From: Glycine soja
Lineage: Eukaryota; Streptophyta; Magnoliopsida; Fabales; Fabaceae
Direction: 5' to 3'
DNA: 64,000 bases
Assembly: GCF_004193775.1 (NCBI RefSeq)
Contig: NC_041002.1
Span: 8,902,485 to 8,966,484 of the forward strand
The notes under the pieces were generated by a model, which did no database searches, was not told the DNA's origin, and saw nothing but the letters and a program-made list of their open reading frames with translations. Positions 23,100-33,960 of this stretch are shown here, piece by piece. The position numbers and the translations under genes are program-made. How positions within the stretch are numbered: position 1 is the first letter of the stretch; every line of letters begins with the position of its first letter.

Positions 23100-23813
23100 T
23101 AGACATTATTGTTGATCGGTAAAGTAATAACTATACTTATTTACTAATGTGATGTGTGATTTTAAGATTTGAAACATCTAAAATATGATGTTTGATTTTA
23201 TAAATACCAGGTTGAGCGCTGAAGAAGAAATGTTGATGACATCTTTGGTGAAGTTGGTGGTTATTTTGATGATGGACATTGTTTTCATTTTCTATTTATT
23301 TCTAATTTGGTGTAATTTGAACTAATGAACATTTGAATTATGTTGTTTCATATTTGACGTATTTTATTTACCTTAAAAAATTATGGAATCATGCTAGACA
23401 AATGTGTTAGTCTTTATTTTATTTATTAGTAGTTAATTTTATTTTAGAATTTTTACATAATTTAATATTCATTTCTTAACGAATTTTGTAGTCACATATG
23501 TTATAATAAATTTAATGATATATAAGTAGTTGAAAATAAATGTTTAACAATCAATTTATTTTTTTAAAATCAAATTTTTAATATTTTTAAATTTTTTTTA
23601 ATTGTATTCGGGTACGGGTCGGGGTCGGGGATACCCGATACCCGACGGGTACGGGATGGGATAAAATTATTAAACCCGTCGGGTATTGGGTACGGGTATG
23701 GGGACAGGTCGGGGAGTCGGGGTCGAAGATTGGGGAAACAATACCCGTCCCCGCCTCGCCCCATTGCCATGTCTAGTTAGTGCTGGGTGCACCTAGCAGC
23801 ACTAAAATATTAG

Positions 23814-24533
23814 TGGCTATTTGGTTTGCCCATCTTGAAAACAATGCTGAAAATATGTTTGGTTAAAATTTTGGAAATGATTTCATTGAAAATATTTTTT
23901 GAAAACACAAAATTCATATTTTCGGCATTTTCACTAAAACAGGAATGATTCCACTGAAAATGTGGTGGCATTGTACGTAGCTATATGAAGCTTCCTTCCT
24001 TCCCATATGCATCTTGTTCAGCGGTTTAGATGTGCTGCACTGCTCACTTACTCAAATTTGTTTCCCGTAACCACCTTAATATATATTCTCACATTTCCTT
24101 TCAGTTGTTCTATCCCTAGTTTTCACTTATTCCACCCCCTAGTTAGCTCAATTTTTTTTGTAAATTGTGGGAGACAACAAATAATAATGTAATGTGAAAA
24201 TAATTTTTTAAATATTTTTCTAATATTTTTATTATTTCTATTTATTATATGAAATAATATAACGATTTTAATAATTATTATAAAGGAAATATATTATAAT
24301 TTTTATTTGAAAATACATATCAGATTTATACTAAAATCATTTCATAAGCTTTTATTGAAAATAGTTAAACCAAACACATTTTTAATATTTTTATTTTTTG
24401 AAAACAGGAAATAAGAAATTAAATAAAACATATTTTTTAAACTTTAAAAATATGAAAATGAATTTTGTTTTCAAAAAATAAAAACAAGAAATGAAAATAA
24501 AAAATGTTTTCTCAAACCAAACAACCCCTTGAG
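23814..24533. mobile_element. MITE-like element next to the hAT/Mutator nest
   Basis: The left end TGGCTATTTGGTTTG (from 23814) and the right end CAAACCAAACAACCCC (to about 24528) are inverted. The inside contains several further near-copies of GAAAAC/GTTTTC text and is AT-rich and non-coding. No convincing target duplication was found, so the boundaries are approximate. Confidence 0.45.
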
Positions 24534-25229
24534 TAACAAAATCTGTGCAGTTCAAAAAAATCAATCCACGAAAATATTATTAACAAGTATTTTGATAGCA
24601 AGCTACTTTCTATCTACCGGAAATAACCTAAAGACTACTATTAAGATATGAAGAGACTATAGAGAATAAGATAAAATTGAGATATTTCATTCAATAATAA
24701 TAGGTAAAGATGAGTATATTATATGGTCCTATGTGATGTCAATCAATGGATAATAATTATTCAAATGTCAACATCATACTATTTTAACAAGCAAATTATA
24801 AATTACATATTTTATTCCATCCTATATAATTTTTCAACCATTTTATTTTGGGTCTAGAGTCCATCCTATCATATTTGGACTTTTAATTTGGAGCACTACT
24901 TTTATTAGGTTACGCTAACTTTTTGAAATCAAATTGTTTTGCCGAAGTCTCTTGAAGAACATAACTCAGATACTTTTTTTTTTCGATCTTTTCCATTTGA
25001 CAAATCTAATTAAAATTGTATTCGAAGATCACAAGGACAAAAAAAATGTCTTTTGTGATAATGCGTGTGTTATGCTAAGAAGAAACAAAGAGGCAAAAGA
25101 TAATCATTTCTACACATGTTTCTAATTTTCATTATCGAGATCAAATATTTTATTTGCTGTCCTATAATGCTTTTATTTGTGTCCATGTAGTTCATGTAAT
25201 AATTTTGCGTATGTCTCTTTAATTTGCAG
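24534..25229. other. End of P450 intron 1
   Basis: AT-rich intronic sequence leading to the acceptor TTTGCAG at 25229. Nothing else is recognised; the short frame at 24934-25125 has no motif. Confidence 0.5.
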
Positions 25230-26104
25230 ATATGGAAATCTCTTCAAAACTCACGCATTAGGGTCCCCTATTGTTGTTAGCTAGCATGGATCCTGATGTC
25301 AACAGATACATACTCATGTCATGAATGAAGCAAAGGGAATAGTTCCTGGCTACCCCGAATCCATGAGGAAGATACTAGGGACTAACATTGCTGAGGTTCA
25401 TGGTGCCATGCATAAACGAATTAGAGGGTCACTATTATCTCTCATTGGTCCAATTGCAGTAAAGGATCGTCTTTTGCCAGAAGTTGATGAGTTCATGAGA
25501 TCACCTTGACAATTGGCATGGGCTGGTAAAATAATTGTCTTCAAGAAAAAACTGTTGAGGGAAGTATATCAATCATATAATACAAGTGTTGAGTTGATTA
25601 AACCCTTCAAAAGTACATTAGTCCAAGGATAAATGCATATTGAATTCTTTCTATTTTAAATAGTATCAATCGAATGGTGAATGAGACTTAAAAGCAAATT
25701 CTGAAAGAGATTTTTTATTTTAAATGAGATACATGTTAAACTTTTTTTCCGACATATGTGATGTTTTTGTTTTAAACTAATAACAAATAATTTTTTTTTA
25801 GTAAACCTAAAACTTGAACTTTAGTAGTCTTATTATTCTTAGCTCGACCCTGATTTTAAATCATGTTAATCCATCAAAGGAACAATCAAAAGTTTAAAAG
25901 CATGAAACACTCACCATGTGTACATTCTTATTTTGATTTATTTTTCCTTTCAGATGGCATTCTTTATTTCAATGAAAGCTGTGGTAGAAAATGAGTCACT
26001 CTTTCCTCCAGTTCTTTAAAGCCACAATTGATAACATGGCATTAGGAACAATATTCTTGCCAATTAAAATTCCAAGAACTCAATATTATCGAGGACTTAA
26101 TATG
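25230..26104 (+). pseudogene. P450 exons 2 and 3
   Basis: Exon 2 starts after TTTGCAG at 25229 and reads YGNLFKTHALGSPIVVS, then, past two small insertions, MNEAKGIVPGYPESM and HKRIRGSLLSLIGPI down to EFMRS. A 4-bp insertion (TAGC, near 25283) and a 5-bp insertion (TCATG, near 25320) are both short tandem duplications; together they add 9 bases and so restore the frame. The exon end near 25560 is frameshifted. Exon 3 (25954-26104) starts after TTTCAG, reads MAFFISMKAVVENES, then in a shifted frame FKATIDNMALGTIFLPIKIP, and ends at ATG|GTATGT. In P450s these cover the B to G helix region. Confidence 0.85.
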
Positions 26105-26350
26105 GTATGTATGCTTAGAATACTTATTGTCAATTTAGGTTTTCAGAAATGGTTCACCACCTCAACTATGGCTTCAACATCAATGTTTTCAGAATCTCTA
26201 CCACTGCATTATTGCAATTGCATTAGTCACATTTATTCGCAAATTTTCAAATATCAAATGTTTTAAAAGAAAAAACAATTCAACTATGACAACAATTTAA
26301 ATCTTATTTTTACTCTTTCTTGCGTTGCATTTGAAGTCACTACTAAAAAA

Positions 26351-26780
26351 AAGGTCTTCTACATCGGTTCTAATGAGTTTTCTACATCGGTTACGACGCG
26401 TGGTGGTAACACAATGTCATTGAATATCGACATCAGTTGGAGAACCGTCTTTGAAGGACGACCTTTCTACATCGGTTGTGTAGCTCAACCGATGTAGAAT
26501 GTGAGCTTTCTACATCAGTTTTAAAACTGAAATCGATGTTGAATGATAGGGTTTTTACATCGGTTATCAGTCAACCGATGTAGAATGGGTAATAATGGCA
26601 AGGTTTCTACATCGATTATAAGTTAACCGATGTAGAATTTGAAAGATTTCTACATCGTTTATTACTGAACCGATGTAGAATGGGTAGAAATGGCAAGGTT
26701 TCTACATCGGTTATAAGTCAACCGATGTAGAATTTGAAGGGTTTCTACATCGTTTATCACTCAACCGATGTAGAATAATG
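26351..26780. repeat. CACTA 1 left subterminal hairpin array
   Basis: About seven short hairpins in a row, each a TTCTACATCGGTT-like arm, a 5 to 8-base loop and an AACCGATGTAGAA-like arm, spaced roughly 55-60 bases apart. Some arms have one or two changes (CATCGATT, CATCGTTT). In CACTA elements the subterminal repeats are the transposase binding sites; the paired arrangement here makes each site palindromic. Confidence 0.9.
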
Positions 26781-29036
26781 AAAAAACTGGAAACTCTATT
26801 ACTATTAACTATGTGTATACATAATACAGTCTTTATAATCCTTTTAGGCAATTAAACAGTGTTAAAGAATGCTCAGAAAACAAATTATAGGTACTTTCTT
26901 CTGTTTCTTGAGATCATCGGTATTTTCCTGCGTATGAAAGAACATTTAAATGAAGTCCAACATCTTGATTTAAAGAACTATAATATAGGTACTATTTTCC
27001 AAATTTGTCTTTTAAACATGTTGAGATAAAGCAATGTCAAACTATCCAGTAAATCAAGAATTAAATGTCAGGCAGGTAAAGCAAAATCATTTAGGCCTAT
27101 TTGCATAAGTTTTTTGATAGAGAGGAAAATAAGAAGAAAAAATGAAATAAACTTCTCCCATAAGCTAATTTTAGATTGTAGGAGAAGACAAATGCCAGCC
27201 AGTGTCCTAAGGATATTATTGGTTAAGGAACTAAAAATAGAAATATTTTTATTGGGAGGCATAAAATTACAATACCCATGATATTTTTTGCACTCTCCTA
27301 TGATTCTTCATAATAAATACTTTCTCTTTTTAATTTCTTAACCAATGCCCTTAGCAATATTCATAGGAGAAAAAACTTATTTAAACTTCTTATTTCCATC
27401 CCCTGTAAGTTCTTAAAGAAGAATTTATCCAAACAAGAACCTAGGTCCTCTTTGGACTTAAGAAACACTTGTGAAAAAAAAAAGATAAAATGAATTGATG
27501 GTCTCTAATAAATCAAAATTAGCTTATGTATCCGTTAAAATCAGGTTTAGGAGAAGCTAAATGGGATATCCTTCTTTCTATAAGTTAGCATATGCATAAC
27601 CTAATTTTTAACTTATAGGAAATTTATTCATTTTATCCTTTTATTTTCTTCTCTTTTAAGTAGCTAATGAGAAGTTTATCCAAACAAGGTTTTAATATGA
27701 GATATTTTCTTGTGTTGGTGGAACTCAAAAAGTATCAATATTATTACATGCATTAAAAAGAAAAAACAGTTCTAGAGAGAATTACCATTTCATCAAACAA
27801 TTCATTCAGGAGTTCAAAATTGACTTTAGATTTGAGACCCTACAAATTCTACAAGCAAACAAGTATTGTCAGTAATTTATTAACAATTTCAAAAGATCTT
27901 ATGTGAATAATTAAAATGAATCTAAAAAATTTGACCAACAAAGCTGCACACACATAAATAAACCCTAAATCACAAAAAATCTGAGATCATCTTTATCTAA
28001 AAAGATGTCAACAAAGAAGCCTTAAACCTGAATTCTCAAGGATTTGAAATTAGAGTTCCAAATGATAGTTCTATCGCCCAAATGGACCCTAGGGAGCAAC
28101 AGTTCACTTTTGAGTTCCTTTTCTACTCGTCTGTTCTGGACAGTTACAAACCACCCACCTAACAGTGGATTGGGCTGAACCGTGCTGATCAAACATACCA
28201 TCAGCTCTAACAGGCCAAGTCACCCAAGCACCCACCCAGCAACAATCCAGCCAATCACGCATCAACATCCCCTATCAACTAGGAAAATATCCATTAAAAG
28301 AGAACAAACTCCAGAAAAATTTAATAATCAGATCCTACTAGAAAATACAAAAACAAATATTCTCTTAATAATTACAAATGTATCATAACCTAGTAATTTT
28401 TGGATTAACCTAATCCCTTGATCCTGGGGTTTTACAAAGGAATCCCATGGGATTTTTAGACTATGTATACACACACAAGCATGACTGATTCAAAGATGAG
28501 TTATGCATAATGCATTGAAAATTTTCCTCTAGCCAACAAAAGATTTTCCCTTTGGCACGGAACAGAAGTGGAAGAAAGCTTTAGCAACCCCCAATAACAT
28601 AGGAAGTAGAAGTAAGGAGATGACAGATGACGGACCAATAAAAAGAAAAGGGAGGAAGAAAAATAAGGAACATGACTCATGACTTATTGGAGCATGTATG
28701 CTTACGAACATTTCCTTCCTTCCTAAAGCAGGTCCCAAAAATTGCAGACTCAATCGAACAAGTTTAAGTCAAACTCTCAAGCAACAACTATCCGAAGAGT
28801 TTAAGCTAGTGCAGTGCTATTGTGTCAGGAACAATTTATACCTTAGATTCCCCCTCACGTGTAAAATCTTTAGGCTTGAAGCCAGGAAACCTCTAACCTA
28901 TTGGCCATAAGCACTTCGATATACCATGTCGAGGACCAACTCTTCTAAAATCTTATGCTACTAGGTACTAGCCAAAAAATGGTCTATAACTATAAATCAA
29001 ACATGAACACCATAACCTCTAACATGAACACCTCTA
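26781..29036. other. Non-coding middle of CACTA 1 with MITE-like ends
   Basis: No coding motif recognised. Two weak inverted-end pairs suggest small MITEs: about 27093-27442 (AGGCCTATTTGCATAAG against TTATCCAAACAAGAACCT) and about 27444-27690 (CCTCTTTGGACTTAAG against TTTATCCAAACAAGG). The region at 28140-28280 is C-rich. Open frames at 28182-28910 have no support. Confidence 0.35.
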
Positions 29037-29281
29037 ACCTTTCTGGATTTTGCCACAACTTCAGTAGAAGATGCAGCAAGCTCTCTTGCCGCTAGTATAT
29101 CCTCCGAACAGTTTTCAAATTTTGCCTCAAAAGCTTTCTTGTTAGCTGCTGCAGCTGCTTCCTTGGCTGCCTGCTCCTGAAAAGAAAAGGAAGATTGACT
29201 GAGATCCGTGCATATTAACCTCCCAAATAAGCCTAAAATTAAACAGAAAACCACGAACAAACAAAAGTACAAGCACCCAAT
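29037..29281 (-). pseudogene. Duplicate of captured BRF1 exon B
   Basis: This 245-bp block copies 30708-30951 with few changes and in the same orientation. It contains the full 138-bp exon (29039-29176, acceptor TTTTCAG, donor AAG|GTTAGA) encoding EQAAKEAAAAANKKAFEAKF and the following stretch to VAKSRK. One breakpoint is at the splice donor. The copy is interesting because it keeps GT/AG signals and the frame. It could be a second alternative exon in any transcript of the element. Confidence 0.8.
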
Positions 29282-30272
29282 TTTTAATCTAATATTAATA
29301 TTATTCTCTTTTATTTATTTATTAATTTTTATATGTGTAAAATAACATAAAAAATATTTATTTTAGAATAAAAAGATTACCTCCTAATTGATATTTGAGT
29401 CTACAGGTTTTCCTTTGCTTTGAATTGGACATCATTCCTTCCCTTTATATTATATTTAAATTAAATAAATAAGACTCATAATTTGTCTTGTAAGAAGGAG
29501 GGAAGAAATAAGGGAATAAAAAAAAAAAGATAAGCACATTGCATAGTTCCGTAATTTAATCAATTTAATATGCTTAAGGGAATGCAGTTTTATTTTGCAT
29601 TTAATATTGTAATTTATTGTGCCACAATTCATTCATACCATTTATTTCTAAGTTGCACACTTATATATACAATTTTATATTCTTTTTCAAAAAGGAGGCT
29701 CATAATGTCTTGCAAAGGAAAGAATGGAGGGAATGAGAAAGAATAAGGAAATATAGCACCAAAAAAAGGAATAAGTGAATAAAAAAAGACAAAACACGTA
29801 CTTACAATTTATGTTCTATAATTTAATCAACTAACTTGATTTAAAGGAATATAATTCAATACTTTTATTATGAAGGATCATATAAGCTCAATGTATATTA
29901 AATGTAGACGTAGAAATAAATTTTCTCACGATAAGTTTTAACATAATAATTAAGGTCTTACTCAAATCTTATATTTATCATTATCTTAACCAAATATAAT
30001 TTATGAAATAGAACTTTGTTACAATAATTTAGTTATAAAGGGTAGGAGTGGCAAAATAGATCAACTTAACTTTATTCCTCATTTCAAAAGACTGCACATA
30101 ACGTCAATATATAGACTAAACTACATCAATGTTAAAATCTCCTAAAAAAAGAAACTAGGAGTTTAAAAAATGCATACAACCAAGCAGAATATACAGGACA
30201 TTTTACAAATATACAATGTATTGGGCTACAAGAATATCTAAAGAAAATGTATGTCTCTTGTTGAATAAATAC

Positions 30273-31186
30273 CCTTTTTTTATTAGACATTTGGCCAAAA
30301 GCCTCTGCAGCAGATTGAGCTGGCCTTGTATTTTTTGCCTCATAAGCTCGTTTCTGTCTCATTTCCTGCAATAGTGTATTTAACAAATAAAAAAATTATA
30401 CGCTTGAAGTCTTGCAGTAGTTTATGCAGCATTAATGATACTATGTAAACAAAAAAAACAGTGCATAACTATTGGATCCACTCTACGAAAGCACAGCCAT
30501 TGAAAAGTATATTGAGGAGTATAATCAATTTGAAAATAAAGCAGTTAAAAAAAATTCTGTCAATCACAAATATATTTTTCAGTGGTAATTAGCACTTTCT
30601 ACTTGCACTGGCCATGAAGTCCCAATTTTTTATTTCATAGCAACTAATTCCAAACTAATGCCCATGTTAATTTCAGTGGTAATTAGCACTTTCTACTTTC
30701 AGAAAGTACCTTTTTGGATTTTGCCACAGCTTCAGTAGAAGATGCAGCAAGCTCTCTTGCCGCTAGTATATCCTCCGAACAGTTTTCAAATTTTGCCTCA
30801 AAAGCTTTCTTGCTAGCTGCTGCAGCTGTTTCCTTGGCTGCCTGCTCCTGAAAAAAAAGGAAGATTGAGTGAGATCCGTGCAGATTAACCTCCCAAATAA
30901 GCCTAAAATTAAACAGAAAACCAGGAACAAACAAAAGTACAAGCACCCAGTTCTGAATTTGAACTTCTAATCACGATAGATAGTGGAAAAAAAAAACTTA
31001 ACAGACAACTTGATCTAGCACTATTAAAAAGAAAATAGTAGATAAAGTTATCTGTACACCAAGATACTCCCTATTTGCTGTTTCCCACAGTATCTTCTTG
31101 ATATGCTTCCCCTCCTCATCATGAATGTACAAATCAACTTCTTCATCATCAATATCAGATAAAGTTTCTGATTCATCATGAACGTA
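30273..31186 (-). pseudogene. BRF1: Captured BRF1 (TFIIIB subunit) exons
   Basis: BRF1 is a nuclear subunit of TFIIIB that recruits RNA polymerase III to tRNA and 5S genes. Three consecutive exons are kept. Exon A (31186-31061) reads DESETLSDIDDEEVDLYI and KHIKKILWETANREYL, the core of the BRF1 TBP-binding domain. Exon B (30847-30710) reads EQAAKETAAAASKKAFEAKF and on to VAKSKK. Exon C (30365-30273) reads EMRQKRAYEAKNTRPAQSAA and EAFGQMSNKK. Exons B and C have good acceptors and donors. The exon A to B junction is out of frame as written, probably from a small deletion at the exon A donor. The N-terminal zinc ribbon and cyclin folds are absent, so this is a C-terminal slice only. The assignment is by motif memory and fairly secure. 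Confidence 0.8.
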
Positions 31187-32098
31187 CTAAATGTATTAAG
31201 AGATTAAACTCATTAGGATAGGTTAGTGTTAGTGGTGAAGGTTTAGACAGTTTGCATGTAATTCTAAGTTCAAACTTATAGCTATCATTATATGTTCGTT
31301 AGCATGTTATTTAATTGAGTCAAATAAGAATTATTTAATTGAATCAAATTCGTTAACATGTTTGATTTTGGCAGGTAATGATTCTCTCCAAAACTGATAA
31401 GCTACATATATGTCAATAGAAGAAATGGAAAACAGAAAAGGACAAGTTAGATAGATATATATTGTCTATTTCCTGTCCCCAAATCTGCAACTGGCAAAAG
31501 TTTGAGATTAGCAAACCAGAAAGAATGGCAGAAATCAGCAAAACAAACTATCGATACCATTTAAAAAATACAGATATTTTAATTTAGTATTTAAAAATAA
31601 TTTCCATCAAGGATAATGGCAGATAATTAAAGACTACAAAGTTCTTGTGGCAATAAGCTATTATTAGATTCCTAGATACAGTCATGTAACAAAACTATAA
31701 AGCACCAGACAACATTGCTTTGGATCTACCTATTCAAGCAACAGGTTGAATCATTAGCAGTAGTCATGCTTATAATCATCAGTCAAAGCCAATTATTGTG
31801 ACATCTAAATATACAGGACTTCAGCCCATATACTATCTCCAAACAAAGAGTTCCATAATTTTCCTATAATTATCAAATGAAAGCATAGACAAAGTGTTGA
31901 ACACCTATTTCTATAGCCATTAACATATTGATCCATATGTTGCAATAAAGGAGCACCAAGTTAAAAACTACCCAATTTATATTTTAGAACTCCCCCTCAC
32001 CCTCACCAAAACACCCACACACACACCAAAGAAAAAAAAAAGAAAAATATAGTTCATTGAATAAAAGGTACTTCGAGAGACATAGCAAAAAATAGAAC

Positions 32099-32500
32099 CT
32101 CAGCAGCCAGGGAATTCTCCAACAACTGAGCTTTTTGAAGACTCATATTATCAGTAGCAGCAGCAATGTAGAATCTTGGATTTAACCTACCTTTCTGTAA
32201 CACTGCCAGTAGATTAAGCATCTCAGCAATATGACCACCTACAGCAGATAAAACTATAAATTTGTGGAATTCTCATGAAATGTTTTGATATGGATGGAAA
32301 AGAAGGAAAAGAAAGTGCAAACCTGATCCTAAAATAATAAGGGTACTAAATGGTTTTGAAGCCCTTTTGCTCAAGGGCTTGCTGCTACAGTATAAGACAT
32401 AAAGGAGACGAACCAAAATCAAGGAGACAACAAAAACAACACTTGAAAAGACAACAATTGAAGATATGCTAGAGAAGCTGCAGCCATTGCTTTTATCCAT
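32099..32500 (-). pseudogene. ALG14: Captured ALG14 5' exons
   Basis: ALG14 is the ER membrane anchor of the ALG13/14 UDP-GlcNAc transferase, which adds the second GlcNAc to dolichol-linked glycan. Exon 1 (32500-32323) starts MDKSNGCSFSS, has one strong membrane helix (IVVFSSVVFVVSLILVRLLY) and ends KPFSTLIILGSG at the donor TCAG|GTTTGC. Exon 2 (32238-32099) follows TGCTGTAG and reads GGHIAEMLNLLAVLQKG, then PRFYIAAATDNMSLQKAQLL, ending before GTTCTA. The junction is in frame and rebuilds the conserved GSGGH loop (family GSGGHTAEML). A further in-frame ATG at 32515 is possible. Later exons with the rest of the glycosyltransferase half are missing. Confidence 0.85.
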
Positions 32501-32929
32501 CAGAGGTAGCTTCAAGATATCAGTCAGAGCTACAATTACATCTTCACTTCAGAATTCAGGAGAAAATAAATGTTGTAGATAATATTAGTTTCATAAGCAT
32601 CTATTTATACTTACAAGTAAATAACTACATATATGGAAAAGAGAGACGCATTGCTAGAACAGACACTGCATACAAGACTAGATTTTGCATATACAAGTGT
32701 ACTAGACTAGACAAAGGGCAGAAACAGAAATACAATTAAGTGTACATACACAAACACCACTGTTCTCCGTCTTCATCGCGGTGTCGTGTCTTTCTCATGA
32801 AGAGCATACGCAGCAGAATAAGAAAAGGTGGAAGCATAGCTGGAGGTAATAGGAATTGCCAACATCGAAATTGGCAGAAGCAAAACGAAGAAGAAGAAGA
32901 ACAAAAAGAAGTGAAGATGAAGCACGTTA

Positions 32930-33260
32930 CATGTATGGTATGATGGCGTCAGCGATGACGGCTAAGGAACCCTATAGGAGGAAGAGAGGAGGGCACCAGC
33001 GATGACGGCGAAACCCTAGAAGCGGAGTCAAAGAATGAGAGGGAAGTTGAAAAGTGAGAACGCGAGAGGCTGGAGGGAGAAAATGAAATATTAAAAAATG
33101 TAAAGTCATATTCTAAGGCGGTTTTTATAAAAACCGTCTTAGAATTACGGTCTTTTAAAGGCGTTTTTTCCAAAAACCGTAGTAGAGGTGTTGCATTTAT
33201 TTACCAAAATGCCATTATGTTCTTTTTAAGCCGGTTTTTCATCAACCGACGTAAAATCTC
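32930..33260 (-). promoter_or_regulatory. CACTA 1 leader-like segment and right subterminal hairpins
   Basis: From 32930 to 33080 the base composition changes to G/A-rich with repeated GCGATGACGGC text. From 33110 hairpins such as AAGGCGGTTTTTATAAAAACC and a final pair near 33232-33255 lead to the terminus. Read on the minus strand the GC-rich segment would be transcribed before the ALG14 exons. Such a position fits a promoter and leader of the element, but I have only composition and orientation to support that. Confidence 0.4.
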
Positions 33261-33479
33261 ACTTTTCTAGTAGTGAGTTTACATAGAAGCACTTTTGTTG
33301 ATTACATGCTAGGGAAAAGTGGTTACTGTTAGAGATAGGAAGAGCAACATGAGCAAAAGTTTGAAGATGTTTTGTCTTTTACATGTCCAACTCCCTTGAG
33401 TGACATTTATATTGATTGTTATATTGAATGTTACATCTTAGTTTATATCATATCTTTTGTGCATCATGCATCCTCACGA

Positions 33480-33840
33480 ACCTTATCATATCGATTACAC
33501 AAGTTGTTTGAAACTTGCAGAGTTATGTCTCGTATCAGTTTAATCGATTACAACCTTCTTGTAATCGATTACACAGTTGTTTTTGAGACAAGGACTAATT
33601 TATTCAAGAGTCTCTGCTTTAATCGATTAGGATGTGATATAACCGATTACTTCTCTTTCTATAAGTGTCTTGGAAGTGAACAAGAACACTTTAATTGATT
33701 ACTTTGAGTATCTAATCGATTACATTGTTCTTGAGTTGTTTTCAGATGTTTGGAAGAAAATTTTAATCAATTAAAAAGATAATCTAATTGATTACTTCAT
33801 TGAATTAATCGATTATCTTGTAGACTTAATCAATTACAGA
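33480..33840. repeat. Cluster of AATCGATTAC motifs
   Basis: At least ten copies, some with one change, of the palindrome-like TAATCGATTA(C) at irregular spacing in the solo LTR. The dense repeats of a self-complementary 10-mer could fold or bind a protein. The motif is common in legume LTRs. Confidence 0.8.
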
Positions 33841-33960
33841 CTGTTATAACTATTTTCTTTATAAATAATCAGCTTGTATTCTCTTTTAAACAATCTAACA
33901 TATCAGAAATAACACAATAAGTCTCTGAATAAGCTAAGATCACATGTTGTTATTAGTTAA

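Larger units (their letters stand above)
17365..23775 (+). mobile_element. hAT transposon, 6.4 kb, with perfect 8-bp target duplication
   Basis: The ends are TAGACATGGCAA and TTGCCATGTCTA, a 12-bp inverted repeat with one internal C/T asymmetry at most. They are flanked by GTTAGTGC on both sides (17357-17364 and 23776-23783), the 8-bp duplication of hAT elements. The subterminal regions (17375-17540 and 23610-23760) are GC-rich arrays of GGGTA/CGGGT and its complement, typical of hAT ends. The element holds a four- to five-exon transposase gene (20629-23099), a long probable 5'-leader intron with two host-like exons on the opposite strand, and a MITE. It has lost coding ability through stops and a frameshift, but the ends look intact. 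Confidence 0.92.
17171..23803. mobile_element. Mutator-like MITE (about 0.2 kb) split by a hAT element
   Basis: The left end (TGCTAGGTGCACCCAGCA from 17176) and the right end (TGCTGGGTGCACCTAGCA, 23781-23798) are inverted repeats. They are flanked by the same 10-base sequence AAAATATTAG (17161-17170 and 23804-23813), in line with the 9 to 11-bp duplications of Mutator-like elements. Between 17230 and 17340 are palindromic units built on CTTACGGATCAACTTGATCC. The real MITE is about 17171-17364 plus 23784-23803; everything between is a later hAT insertion. Confidence 0.85.
26338..33275 (-). mobile_element. Pack-CACTA transposon 1 (ALG14 and BRF1 exons), 6.9 kb
   Basis: The left end CACTACTAAAAAAAAGG and the right end CTTTTCTAGTAGTG form the CACTA terminal inverted repeat. 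The 3-bp duplication AGT stands on both sides (26335-26337 and 33276-33278). Both subterminal zones hold short hairpins (26351-26780 and 33105-33260). There is no transposase; the interior carries minus-strand exons of two unrelated host genes with introns, so it was captured at the DNA level. A GC-rich leader-like segment with ATG and GATGACGGC repeats lies near the right end (32930-33080). It sits in intron 3 of the P450 pseudogene. Soybean Tgm-type CACTA elements with captured genes are known, which makes this reading plausible. Confidence 0.92.

Noticed and set aside
26351..26780. CRISPR-like array
   Set aside because: The spaced repeats are palindromic CACTA subterminal hairpins in plant DNA, with spacing sequence also repetitive; no cas genes and not prokaryotic.
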